Shown here: one piece after another, positions 24,015 to 31,086 of the stretch
How positions within the stretch are numbered: position 1 is the first letter of the stretch
Layout of the letters: each line of letters starts with the position of its first letter
Assembly (NCBI GenBank): GCA_964499365.1
Contig: CAZCKU010000010.1
Location: 1 to 64,000 of the forward strand
Length of the DNA: 64,000 nucleotides
Source: PALSA-1316 sp964499365
GTDB taxonomy: Bacteria > Nitrospirota > Thermodesulfovibrionia > Thermodesulfovibrionales > UBA6898
Reading direction: 5' to 3'
Translations under genes and position numbers: made by a program
Notes under the pieces: model-generated
Seen by the model: the letters and a program-made list of their open reading frames with translations, nothing else
Told to the model about the DNA's origin: nothing
Database searches by the model: none

Positions 24015-24779
24015 TTATTTTTTGTCGACCAGTTCCTTGATGGCAGCTGCATCCCTGAAGCCCGAGACGACCTTCCCGTTCGGCAGGATCAGTGCCGGAG
24101 TTCCGCTGATGCCCAATTTTTTTGCCAGTTCGATATTCTGGTCAATAGCCGCTGTCTTGCATTTTGCCTTCGGTATCGCCTTCTTTTCAAAGGCACTTTC
24201 GAGCAGCGGCAGCGATTTTTCGCAGACGATCGCCTTTGATTTCTCAAATGCCTCCTTGTGCATGGGCAGCGGGAAGAGCTTTATCTGAAAGGCGATATCC
24301 TTCCGCTCTGCAACCACCTTCTTGAGTTCAGTGTGGAGTTTTGCACAGAAGGGGCAGTCCGGGTCGGTGAAGATGATAATCCTGGTCTTCGCATTCTTGT
24401 CGCCGAGAAGAAGAGCATCCTTGAGCGGGATTTTTGAGACGTCCACCCGGTTGATGTCGGCATAGCGGTCCTGGGTAAGGTTTTTCTTTTCCTTGATGTC
24501 CAGGATAGAGCCCGAAACAGCATATCGTTTTGAGAAGTCGATATAGAGAAGTCCCTTCTTGGCTTCGGACTCGAATTCTACCTCCCACATCGCCTTGACC
24601 GGCGAGACCCTGACGTCCTTGACCCTGACGTTCGGGATGATACTCTTCAGGATATCGGCCGCCTCTTCCTTTTTCAGGGAGTGGCACTTGGAGCAATCCT
24701 GTCCCTTGGTGCTGAAGGCGAAGGATGCCCCGGTGCTCAGGATAATTGCCAGAATGGTGAAAAACAGAATCTTGCGCAT
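24015..24779 (-). CDS. dsbC: DsbC/DsbG-like disulfide isomerase with N-terminal CxxCH motif
   Basis: 254 residues with a signal peptide (about 1-22). Right after it comes C29-S-K-C32-H33, a c-type heme attachment motif. The DsbC dimerisation-type domain follows (about 35-115) and then a thioredoxin fold with active site C142-P-F-C145, a cis-Pro loop SGTPALILP and the C162-like pair C185/C207. Works in the periplasm to rearrange or reduce disulfides. The added heme motif could give it an electron path to cytochromes instead of DsbD, or the two cysteines may have another role. GGAGG ribosome site. Confidence 0.87.
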   Translation of the reverse strand: MRKILFFTILAIILSTGASFAFSTKGQDCSKCHSLKKEEAADILKSIIPNVRVKDVRVSPVKAMWEVEFESEAKKGLLYIDFSKRYAVSGSILDIKEKKNLTQDRYADINRVDVSKIPLKDALLLGDKNAKTRIIIFTDPDCPFCAKLHTELKKVVAERKDIAFQIKLFPLPMHKEAFEKSKAIVCEKSLPLLESAFEKKAIPKAKCKTAAIDQNIELAKKLGISGTPALILPNGKVVSGFRDAAAIKELVDKK

Positions 24780-24807
24780 GTATGCCTCCGATACGATCCG
24801 TTAAGGT

Positions 24808-25515
24808 TTATCTGATGTTCAGGAACGGCCTGACGTCTTTTTCGAAATCAAGCCCGGTGAAATAGCTGCCGATCGCTGACCGGTATTCCCCAATGGATTT
24901 CATGGCCTGGGCAGCGAGCGCGAACCGCTGCTCAAGTCCTATGGTCCCGTTATTCGCCTGCAGTGACGACACAAAGCCTTCGTACTGGGCCGGAGAGGTG
25001 AGCACCGCGATGCTGTGCCAGTTTTTGGCCGACGCCATGGTCATGGCAGGCCCGCCGATGTCGATATTGACGCGGGCTGTTTCCGAGGTCGTCCCCGGTT
25101 TTGCCACTACGGAGGTGAAGGGATACAGATTACCGACGAAGACGTCGAAATAAACCCCCGGAGAGCCGCCCAGCGATGCCAGCGTCTTGTAGAGATACTC
25201 CTCATGCGAAGGATTGCCCCGCTCCGCAAGAAGACCGGCATGGATCTTCGGGTGAAGCGTCTTGACGAGCCCCCCTTCCATTTCAGGTGCGCCGGTGAAG
25301 TCTTCAACAGGGGTGTAATTCCTGTCTGCGTTCTCTCCGAGTATCTCGACGATTTTTTTGCCGGTCCCGCCGGTTGAGTAAAACCGCGCCGAAGGGTTTG
25401 CAGCCAGTATGCCCCTGATCAGTGTCTCAAGACCTTCCTTGTCGAATACACTCACCAGGATATGCCCTGGTTTGATCCTGTCGATGACCGTATATTTGTT
25501 TTCACGTATGCTCAT
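24808..25515 (-). CDS. IMP cyclohydrolase domain as a stand-alone protein
   Basis: 235 residues matching only the N-terminal half of bifunctional PurH: ALVSVFDKxG-like start (HILVSVFDKEG), YSTGGTGKKI, VEDFTGAPEMEGGLVKTLHPKIHAGLL and NLYPF, then VNIDIGGPAM. These are the inosine-cyclisation residues. The AICAR transformylase half (about 300 residues) is absent, and the frame ends cleanly, so it is a natural single-domain IMP cyclohydrolase rather than a truncation; another gene must supply formyl transfer. AAAGGAG ribosome site. It starts 17 bases after the small dual-CXXC gene. Confidence 0.88.
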   Translation of the reverse strand: MSIRENKYTVIDRIKPGHILVSVFDKEGLETLIRGILAANPSARFYSTGGTGKKIVEILGENADRNYTPVEDFTGAPEMEGGLVKTLHPKIHAGLLAERGNPSHEEYLYKTLASLGGSPGVYFDVFVGNLYPFTSVVAKPGTTSETARVNIDIGGPAMTMASAKNWHSIAVLTSPAQYEGFVSSLQANNGTIGLEQRFALAAQAMKSIGEYRSAIGSYFTGLDFEKDVRPFLNIR

Positions 25516-25532
25516 CTGTCTTTCTCCTTTTC

Positions 25533-25724
25533 TTAAGCCCTGTCACAGGAGCGGTTCGAAATCTGCTCCCAGACCTTTTCATCGAGTTCATCTGCGTAAT
25601 CGGCGAGGCCGAACCGTCTGCCGCATTCCATGCAGCGCAAACTGACCGCCCTTCACCCGAAGGTCAGCGAAAGCTTCCCCCTGCACTCCCTGCAGCGCAA
25701 CTCCGTTTCCTGTGATCTGCCCAT
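25533..25724 (-). CDS. Dual-CXXC small selenoprotein (in-frame TGA = Sec)
   Basis: Reading from ATG 25724 on the minus strand gives 63 residues to TAA at 25535-25533 if the TGA at 25655-25653 (codon 24) is read as selenocysteine. Two matching zinc-knuckle halves flank it: LRCRECRGKLSLTFG before, LRCMECGRRFGLADY after, then a charged helix and CDRA end. Coding sense continues past the TGA in the same frame with both CXXC pairs intact. A hairpin meeting bacterial SECIS rules follows (25620-25636). NCBI uses a family name 'dual CXXC motif small (seleno)protein' for proteins of this description, as I recall. No strong Shine-Dalgarno; an in-frame TAA 15 bases upstream fixes the start region. A nonsense mutation is the alternative. 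Confidence 0.8.
25620..25636 (-). promoter_or_regulatory. SECIS-like hairpin in the dual-CXXC gene
   Basis: GCTGCAT-GGA-ATGCGGC: seven pairs (one G-U) with loop GGA. The apical loop starts 24 bases after the TGA; bacterial SECIS elements usually have a small loop with G in the first two positions 16-37 bases after UGA. It overlaps the second CXXC codons. Confidence 0.65.
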
Positions 25725-25813
25725 AGTGCATCTATTTTATCCTATACGCCTGTTTTTTTTAAACGTATGTACCTGTTACGAAGGACGCCATACGTCAGAC
25801 CTCCCGTGCCCTC

Positions 25814-25901
25814 ATTCCCGCCCCTGCCTGCCGGCAGGTTCGCGGGAATCCAGTCGTTTCCAGGTGTTCTGGATTGCCCGATCGGGGCTGGCAATGACAA
25901 T
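25814..25901. repeat. Compound palindromic intergenic element
   Basis: ATTCCCGC (25814-25821) pairs with GCGGGAAT (25842-25849) around an inner palindrome CCTGCCGGCAGG (25827-25838). A second weaker stem, ATTGCC with GGCAAT, follows near 25873-25896. The CTGCCTGCCGG core recurs in the element at 31.1 kb. Confidence 0.6.
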
Positions 25902-26071
25902 GCGGATGGCGATACGAACGGTCTTCTCAATAGATTCGATTTCCACGCAAAGAAATCGAAAAGGGAAGAATACTGGTTTTAGAACGCTTTGGAGGCGCGG
26001 CGTGCAGGAAATGACGAATGAGGCGTACGTCGCAGTGACGGGCTTCGAAGCGCAACACCGCATGCGGGCTT

Positions 26072-26101
26072 TTTACGAACCTGTTCCGGTTCGGGTATAA
26101 T
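26072..26101 (+). promoter_or_regulatory. Sigma-70 promoter of the beta-lactamase-fold gene
   Basis: TTTACG (26072-26077), 18-base spacer, TATAAT (26096-26101), about 90 bases before the ATG. Confidence 0.55.
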
Positions 26102-26188
26102 GAAGATGTTCGCAGGATTTCCGGCCTGACAGTCATGATGTTATTCGGTCTGCTCGCCTGCAGCCCTGCGCGTGTGACAGGAGGAACC

Positions 26189-26809
26189 ATGCTCGTCAAT
26201 TCTGTTGTCGTCGGTCAGCTTGAGGTAAACTGCTATATCGTCTCGGACGGGCACAGCCCTGAGGCGCTTATTATCGACCCGGGCGATGATCACGAGCGGA
26301 TCGCCGCGGTTATCGATGCCCACCTCCTGAAACCGAAATATATCGTATTTACCCATGCGCATTATGACCATGTCTGTGCAGCGGGTGATCTCGTCCGCAG
26401 GTACCGTGTTCCGGTCATCATGCATGCGGATGACCGGGACACGTACCGTTCGACAAAAGACCGTTGCGTGTCCTGGGGTTATGCTCCTGACGATTTCCCC
26501 GGTGATTTTCAGGAAGTGGGAGAGGGCGATACCATTGCTGTCGGCGGACTCCGCCTGAAGGTCATTCATACACCCGGCCATACACCCGGCAGCATATGCC
26601 TCTCCGGCGAAAACACCCTGTTCACCGGAGACACCCTGTTTCAGAGCTCTGTCGGCAGGACCGACCTGCCTGGCGGCAGTACGCAGCAGCTTATGGCTTC
26701 GTTGAAGAAACTCACTGCACTGCCCCCGGAAACGCGGGTGCTCTGCGGACATGCCGGGGAGACGACCATAGGGAGCGAACTCAGGAGTAACCCGTATCTG
26801 GATTTGTAG
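26189..26809 (+). CDS. Metallo-beta-lactamase-fold hydrolase (glyoxalase II-like)
   Basis: 206 residues. I start at ATG 26189 because AGGAGG lies just ahead; the frame is open 18 codons further. The zinc motif THAHYDHVCAAGD (H-x-H-x-D-H) is intact, followed by HTPGHTPGS, the metal-bridging D in LFTGDTLF, and GHAGETTIG near the end. This is the YcbL/glyoxalase II branch that hydrolyses thioesters such as S-lactoylglutathione; persulfide dioxygenases are related. Cytoplasmic. Its stop codon lies inside a palindromic intergenic element. Confidence 0.9.
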   Translation: MLVNSVVVGQLEVNCYIVSDGHSPEALIIDPGDDHERIAAVIDAHLLKPKYIVFTHAHYDHVCAAGDLVRRYRVPVIMHADDRDTYRSTKDRCVSWGYAPDDFPGDFQEVGEGDTIAVGGLRLKVIHTPGHTPGSICLSGENTLFTGDTLFQSSVGRTDLPGGSTQQLMASLKKLTALPPETRVLCGHAGETTIGSELRSNPYLDL

Positions 26810-26865
26810 GGGCGGCCCTATGTGGCCGCCCGAAGAAGGGCAACCACACAGGGATTGCCCCTACA
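26805..26865. repeat. Cloverleaf-like dispersed palindrome
   Basis: Outer arms TGTAGGGGC (26805-26813) and GCCCCTACA (26857-26865) enclose two stems: GGGCGGCC/GGCCGCCC (26810-26817, 26824-26831) and GGGCAA/TTGCCC (26838-26843, 26855-26860). The stop TAG of the preceding gene is in the left arm. A partial copy starting TGTAGGGGCGG is at 47212, again on a stop codon. Confidence 0.65.
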
Positions 26866-26911
26866 CAGAACAATATCTATAATCTTCTGGAATGACATCG
26901 AGAATAGTGAA

Positions 26912-27490
26912 ATGACGGGCGATTACTCCTATGAAAAAATATATTATCGATGCGGCGGAAATGCCTCCCTGCTGATTGCGCAGATCAGCAGGGCCTTCTC
27001 TGCTCATGATCACCTTCAGTCGGTATGCAGCCTTGCCCGCGAGGTGGCCGGTCTGGTTACCGCCATGGCTGCTGTCCAGCAGGAGGCCTGCGCCGCGGTC
27101 TGTCCCGGATGTCAAAGCGTCTGCTGCATCAACCGGCATGCCTATCATGAGCATGAGGACGTCGTCTATCTTGCCGCACTGGGTGAGCAGATGCCCTCCT
27201 ATGACCTGTCCGTGCCTGACACGGCCCCCTGCCAGTTTCTCGGGGAACACGGCTGTACGATCAGCCGCCATCTGCGGCCCCACCGCTGCAATGCCTATTT
27301 CTGCACCCCGATGCTCGACTATCTGGGCAGCGGGCCTGCCCCCGGGTACCGGCAATTCATCCAGGACCTGGAGCGGATCAACAGAAAGAGGGAGGAGATG
27401 CTGGCGGCGTTTTACCGCAGGGTGAGTTTCAATACCGCCCACGCTGTTGGTAACATAATCAAAACAGGGAGATTGGAATACCGTCAATGA
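26912..27490 (+). CDS. Cysteine-cluster protein, possibly YkgJ-like
   Basis: 192 residues from ATG 26912; the frame is open 30 codons earlier but that part lies in the repeat. Ten or so cysteines occur, with clusters CAAVCPGCQSVCCINRHAYHEHED, APCQFLGEHGCTISRHLRPHRCNAYFC. The C-x-F-L-x-E-H-G-C-x-I-x-x-x-R-P-x-x-C pattern is that of YkgJ/zinc-or-iron cysteine-cluster proteins, thought to bind a metal or Fe-S cluster. Its end overlaps the DUF3786 gene by four bases. Function unknown; a metal or redox role with its neighbour is likely. Confidence 0.75.
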   Translation: MTGDYSYEKIYYRCGGNASLLIAQISRAFSAHDHLQSVCSLAREVAGLVTAMAAVQQEACAAVCPGCQSVCCINRHAYHEHEDVVYLAALGEQMPSYDLSVPDTAPCQFLGEHGCTISRHLRPHRCNAYFCTPMLDYLGSGPAPGYRQFIQDLERINRKREEMLAAFYRRVSFNTAHAVGNIIKTGRLEYRQ

Positions 27491-28260
27491 GCATGAAATC
27501 GCTTGACCTCTACAAGAAACTTCCGAAAAAGAACTGCGGGAAATGCAGTCTCAAGGCCTGTATGCCGTTTGCGGTATCGGTGATCAAGGGTGATACTCCT
27601 CTGGAGGAATGTCCGCTGTTGTCACCTGCGGAGATTGATCTGCTGAAGCCGTCCCTGGTGCAGGGCGACTGGCGCGAGGAACTGATCCTGAAGCTGAGCG
27701 GGGAGGTCAGGGCCCTCAGCCTTGCGGATATCGCGCCCGGCATCGGAGCAGAGATACAGGGCAGCGATCTGAAACTGCTATGCTTCGGCAGGGAGTTTTT
27801 CATATCACCCGACGGCGTTATCAGGACAGAGGGGAGCATGACCCCGTGGATCAGGATACTCATTCTCCACTATATCAGGACCGCGGGGAAGGAAGACCTG
27901 ACCGGCCGCTGGGTCTCCTACCGTGAGCTGCGGGCAGGCATGGTGAAGTACTCTTCCTTTGTCCGCGAATGCGAAGACCCCCTCCTTGAACTCTTCCGGA
28001 ATGGTTTTGAACAATCTGAGAAGGCCCTGCTGCGGCTGGGTGCTGTCAGGGGCGAGGGCTTCCCGACAAAGGACGCCTGGGTCCTCTTCCTCCTTCCGAA
28101 AGTGCCGGTGGTCATCCTCTACTGGCCGGATGAGGACGAATTTCCCTCCCGGCTGAAGGTCCTGTTCGACTCGACGGCAGACCAGTTCCTGGATGTTGAA
28201 TCGATCATGTTCCTGGTCGAGGGGCTGGTGAAGAATATGGAAATCAGGGAAGGCCGGTGA
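27487..28260 (+). CDS. DUF3786 protein with N-terminal four-cysteine Fe-S motif
   Basis: 257 residues. The N-terminus NCGKCSLKACMPFAVSVIKGDTPLEECPLL has the C-x2-C-x4-C-x16-C spacing of the Fe-S domain found in the corrinoid/Fe-S protein subunit of acetyl-CoA pathway enzymes. The rest (about 60-250) is the DUF3786 domain, unknown in function and common in strict anaerobes with corrinoid methyl chemistry. Translationally coupled to the cysteine-cluster gene before it. Confidence 0.82.
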   Translation: MSMKSLDLYKKLPKKNCGKCSLKACMPFAVSVIKGDTPLEECPLLSPAEIDLLKPSLVQGDWREELILKLSGEVRALSLADIAPGIGAEIQGSDLKLLCFGREFFISPDGVIRTEGSMTPWIRILILHYIRTAGKEDLTGRWVSYRELRAGMVKYSSFVRECEDPLLELFRNGFEQSEKALLRLGAVRGEGFPTKDAWVLFLLPKVPVVILYWPDEDEFPSRLKVLFDSTADQFLDVESIMFLVEGLVKNMEIREGR

Positions 28261-28385
28261 TATGTTTTCGCTGCAGACGTGATGGTAGTTGCGCCGGTTG
28301 AGACGGGGTCAGGGCAGCCTTCATGTATTATTGTACCATGCGGCAGTTTTGCTGTCAGACGGTGACGGCTTTTGATGCTGTGCCA

Positions 28386-28415
28386 TTGCGCCGGGACTCC
28401 CGATCGTTTTATAAT
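28386..28415 (+). promoter_or_regulatory. Promoter of the small selenoprotein gene
   Basis: TTGCGC (28386-28391), 18-base spacer, perfect TATAAT (28410-28415). Transcription would begin at or within a base or two of the ATG at 28422, so the message may be leaderless. Confidence 0.55.
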
Positions 28416-28421
28416 CCAGTC

Positions 28422-28586
28422 ATGGAAACATGTCCTGTCTGTGACGAACCGGTACAACAGTGCCTGTGCTGCCCGGAGTGAGGGCATGTCTGCCCCCTGG
28501 ACCAGGGGGAACCTTTCTGCCCGGCCTGCAAGCCGGAGCCTGCTCCGGCAAAGAACCCGATAACAAAACCGAGGAGGGAAGAATAG
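28422..28586 (+). CDS. Small zinc-ribbon selenoprotein (in-frame TGA = Sec)
   Basis: 54 residues from ATG 28422 to TAG 28584-28586 if TGA at 28479-28481 (codon 20) is selenocysteine. The sequence around it reads C-C-P-E-U-G-H-V-C, so U stands where the second cysteine of a CPEC-G-H zinc-ribbon pair belongs. Cysteine pairs continue on both sides: CPVC at 4-7, CLCC at 14-17, and CPAC at 33-36. A strong hairpin of SECIS type follows (28493-28509). The stop is one base before the yajQ start and the yajQ ribosome site GAGGAGGG lies in its last codons. I do not recognise a named family. If UGA is a stop, the remnant would be a meaningless 19-residue peptide. Confidence 0.8.
28493..28509 (+). promoter_or_regulatory. 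SECIS-like hairpin in the zinc-ribbon gene
   Basis: CCCCCT-GGACC-AGGGGG, six perfect pairs with loop GGACC. The loop starts 18 bases after the TGA and begins with G, in line with known bacterial SECIS spacing and loop rules. Confidence 0.7.
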
Positions 28587-28587
28587 C

Positions 28588-29085
28588 ATGGCAGATGAAC
28601 ATACGTTTGATATTGTGAGCAAGGTCGACCTTCAGGAGGTCCTGAATGCCGTCCAGCAGGCGATGAAGGAGATCAGCCAGAGGTTCGATTTCAAGAACAG
28701 CAAGAGCGATATCGACCTCAACAAGGAAAAACATGAGATCGCGGTCGTCTCGGACGACGAGATGAAGCTCAAGAGCGTTATCGACATCCTTCAGACGAAA
28801 CTCGTCAAGCGGGGGATATCCCTCAAGGCCCTCAGCTACGGCAAGGTGGATGCGGCTGCCGGCAGCACGGTCAAACAGGTCGTGACACTCCAGCAGGGCA
28901 TCCCGGTCGAGAAGTCCAAGGAGATCGTCAAGATTATCAAGGAGACGAAGATGAAGGTCCAGGCCGAGATCCAGAAGGACCAGGTGCGGGTGAAGGGCAA
29001 GAAGATCGACGACCTGCAGGCGATCATGGCCGTTATCAAGGGCAAGGACCTGGATATCCATATCGAGTTCATCAATTTCAGGTAA
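28588..29085 (+). CDS. yajQ: YajQ-family nucleotide-binding protein
   Basis: 165 residues, full length for the family. It opens with ADEHTFDIVSKVDLQEVLNAVQQAMKEISQRFDFKNSKSDI and contains LKSVIDILQTKLVKRGISLKAL and KIIKETKMKVQAEIQKDQVRVKGKKIDDLQ, the standard YajQ segments. Members bind nucleotides or RNA, and in Xanthomonas a relative binds cyclic di-GMP. Cytoplasmic. Co-transcribed with the small selenoprotein gene one base upstream. Confidence 0.95.
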   Translation: MADEHTFDIVSKVDLQEVLNAVQQAMKEISQRFDFKNSKSDIDLNKEKHEIAVVSDDEMKLKSVIDILQTKLVKRGISLKALSYGKVDAAAGSTVKQVVTLQQGIPVEKSKEIVKIIKETKMKVQAEIQKDQVRVKGKKIDDLQAIMAVIKGKDLDIHIEFINFR

Positions 29086-29095
29086 CGGACGGTTC

Positions 29096-30319
29096 ATGTA
29101 TAAGGACTATTTCGGCCTCAGGGAGCTCCCCTTTTCGATAGCTCCCGACCCGCGCTATCTCTATATGAGCGGCCAGCACCGCGATGCCCTCGCACACCTG
29201 CTCTACGGGATCAACAGCGACGGTGCGTTCATCCTCCTGACCGGCGAGGTGGGCACCGGAAAGACCACCGTCTGCAGATGTCTTCTTGAGCAGATGCCCG
29301 CGGACTGCGATATCGCCTTTATCCTGAATCCGAAGATGACGACGGCCGAGCTCCTGGCCACCGTCTGCGATGAACTTCATATCCCGTATCCCGCCGGTAC
29401 GGCGAGCATCAAGCTGTTCGTTGATCTGATCAATTCATTTCTGCTGGCTGCCCACGCAAAGGGGCGGAGGACGGTCCTGATCATCGAAGAGGCCCAGAAT
29501 CTGAGCCCTGAACTTCTCGAGCAGGTCCGGCTGCTGACCAATCTCGAGACCAACCAGCGCAAACTCCTCCAGATCATTATGATCGGACAGCCGGAACTGA
29601 GGGATATGCTTGCCAGGGAAGACCTGCGGCAGCTTGCCCAGCGTATTACCGCGCGGTATCACCTCGGGCCGCTCTCACTGCAGGAGCTGCCTGCCTATAT
29701 AGCCCACAGGCTTGCCGTGGCAGGAGTCAGGGGAAGGCTCTTCCCTGATGCGACCATACGAAAGATCTTCTCGCTGAGCGGGGGGATCCCCAGGCTGATC
29801 AATCTGCTCTGCGACAGGGCCCTGCTCGGGACCTATGCCCAGGGCCGGGAGGAGGTCGATCTCCCGACGCTTGTCAAGGCCTCGCAGGAGGTCTTTGGCA
29901 GTGATGCGGCTCCCCGTAGTCTCTACGCCCGTGATACCAGGACGTGGGCAGTCCTGGGAGCAGGAATGTTTATTGCGCTTCTCCTTGCGGTCGTGGCATA
30001 CGGCATCATGAACCGGAACCTTCCTGGCCGTGCGTCTGGCCCCAATGCGGGACTCTCGGCAGGCCCTGCATCGATAATAGAACCGGCGAAGCAATTGCCG
30101 CAGTCTGCAACTGAAACGAAGACGGTATCGGGGGAGAAGAAGCGATCGCAGCAGACCGGAGCAGCCGGCAAGACCGTGAAGGCGGCCGCTGAGCCTGTCT
30201 TTCCCTGGGCCGGGGGATTGCAGGATCATGACCTCCGGCAGGAGCGGCTGGCAGATCTGAAGTGGACGTGGGGGCCGGCTCCCCTGGCGGCAGAACCCGA
30301 GAAAAGGGCGGCACGCTAG
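29096..30319 (+). CDS. gspA: GspA/ExeA-like AAA ATPase (second copy)
   Basis: 407 residues, closely alike the minus-strand copy at 17.0-18.2 kb over the first ~270 residues. Walker A GEVGTGKT at 50-57, Walker B VLIIEEAQNLSPE, sensor LLQIIMIGQPELRDML, and RITARYHLGPL are shared. A membrane helix lies at about 283-302, then a ~100-residue low-complexity periplasmic tail without a recognised peptidoglycan-binding fold. Starts ten bases after yajQ and is followed two bases later by its gspB partner. Confidence 0.92.
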   Translation: MYKDYFGLRELPFSIAPDPRYLYMSGQHRDALAHLLYGINSDGAFILLTGEVGTGKTTVCRCLLEQMPADCDIAFILNPKMTTAELLATVCDELHIPYPAGTASIKLFVDLINSFLLAAHAKGRRTVLIIEEAQNLSPELLEQVRLLTNLETNQRKLLQIIMIGQPELRDMLAREDLRQLAQRITARYHLGPLSLQELPAYIAHRLAVAGVRGRLFPDATIRKIFSLSGGIPRLINLLCDRALLGTYAQGREEVDLPTLVKASQEVFGSDAAPRSLYARDTRTWAVLGAGMFIALLLAVVAYGIMNRNLPGRASGPNAGLSAGPASIIEPAKQLPQSATETKTVSGEKKRSQQTGAAGKTVKAAAEPVFPWAGGLQDHDLRQERLADLKWTWGPAPLAAEPEKRAAR

Positions 30320-30321
30320 CA

Positions 30322-31038
30322 ATGTCGTATATCCTCGACGCACTGAAGAAATCCGAGCAGGAACGCCAGCGCGGGACGGTGCCTGACCTGCTGAGAGTCC
30401 AGGAGGAGGTGCTGCAGCTCCCGAAGAGGCCTTCCCGCTGGCGCTACGCTGGTATCGCAGCCATGGTAGTCGTGGCCGGAGTGTCTGTCTGGATGCTTCT
30501 GCCGTCAATGACCGGGGGGCCTGCAGTGACCCCGCTGACCCCGCAGCAGTCCCCTGAACGGATGGCGACCCTCGGGCAGGAAAGAGATACCCCGGCGTCT
30601 GTCCCTGCTGCTTCCGTGGCAGGAACAAGATCAGGGGAGCCGCGTCTTCCGGCTGCTGCTGTCAGGGGAGGACCGGTCCGGGAGCGGCGGGAGCCTGTTG
30701 ACGGGATGCCGGTATCGGGAAGGACTGAACCTGCTCCTGTGTCTCAGGACCCGGTCAAGCCAGGCCTGCCGGTGCGGCAGGCAGTGCTTCCACCGGCTGA
30801 CCCTGACAGGATATACAATTTCAAGGAACTGCCTGCCGCGCTGCAGAAGGAGCTGCCTTCTTTCGCCCTGTCTGCCTTCATGTATTCGTCGAACCCCGAA
30901 CTCAGAATGGTGCGGATAAACGCGCAGATGATGCGCGAGGGACAGGAGTTGACCGCCGGGATCAGGCTGCAGGAGATAACAACCGACGGCGTTATCCTGG
31001 CGAGTCAGGGATATCGTTTCTTCATAGCGATGAAATAG
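30322..31038 (+). CDS. gspB: GspB-like type II secretion assembly protein (second copy)
   Basis: 238 residues from ATG 30322 (MSYILDALKKSEQERQRG, the classic GspB start); the frame is open 20 codons earlier inside gspA. One membrane helix at about 46-65, a long proline/arginine-rich spacer (about 70-165), and the conserved C-terminal GspB domain (YNFKELPAALQKELPSFALS... TDGVILASQGYRFFI). It partners the GspA-like ATPase just before it. A large inverted repeat follows the gene. Confidence 0.9.
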   Translation: MSYILDALKKSEQERQRGTVPDLLRVQEEVLQLPKRPSRWRYAGIAAMVVVAGVSVWMLLPSMTGGPAVTPLTPQQSPERMATLGQERDTPASVPAASVAGTRSGEPRLPAAAVRGGPVRERREPVDGMPVSGRTEPAPVSQDPVKPGLPVRQAVLPPADPDRIYNFKELPAALQKELPSFALSAFMYSSNPELRMVRINAQMMREGQELTAGIRLQEITTDGVILASQGYRFFIAMK

Positions 31039-31086
31039 TTGATTGCTGACGGGGAGTTTGAATGTGTAAAGACATTGACCGGAAAA

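Larger units (their letters stand above)
25725..26188. other. Intergenic region with dispersed repeat and promoter
   Basis: Between the minus-strand selenoprotein gene and the plus-strand beta-lactamase-fold gene. It holds a compound palindromic element (25814-25901) and a good sigma-70 promoter (26072-26101). Open frames across it (for example 25630-26100 on the plus strand) follow the repeat and have no family signature, so I call no gene. Confidence 0.55.

Noticed and set aside
25653..25655. TGA as a true stop or nonsense mutation
   Set aside because: Kept as the alternative, but the second CXXC half, the conserved-looking tail and the SECIS-like hairpin in frame argue for recoding.
25630..26100. 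Plus-strand frame of 156 codons
   Set aside because: Antisense to the selenoprotein gene and then runs through a dispersed palindrome; no family signature.
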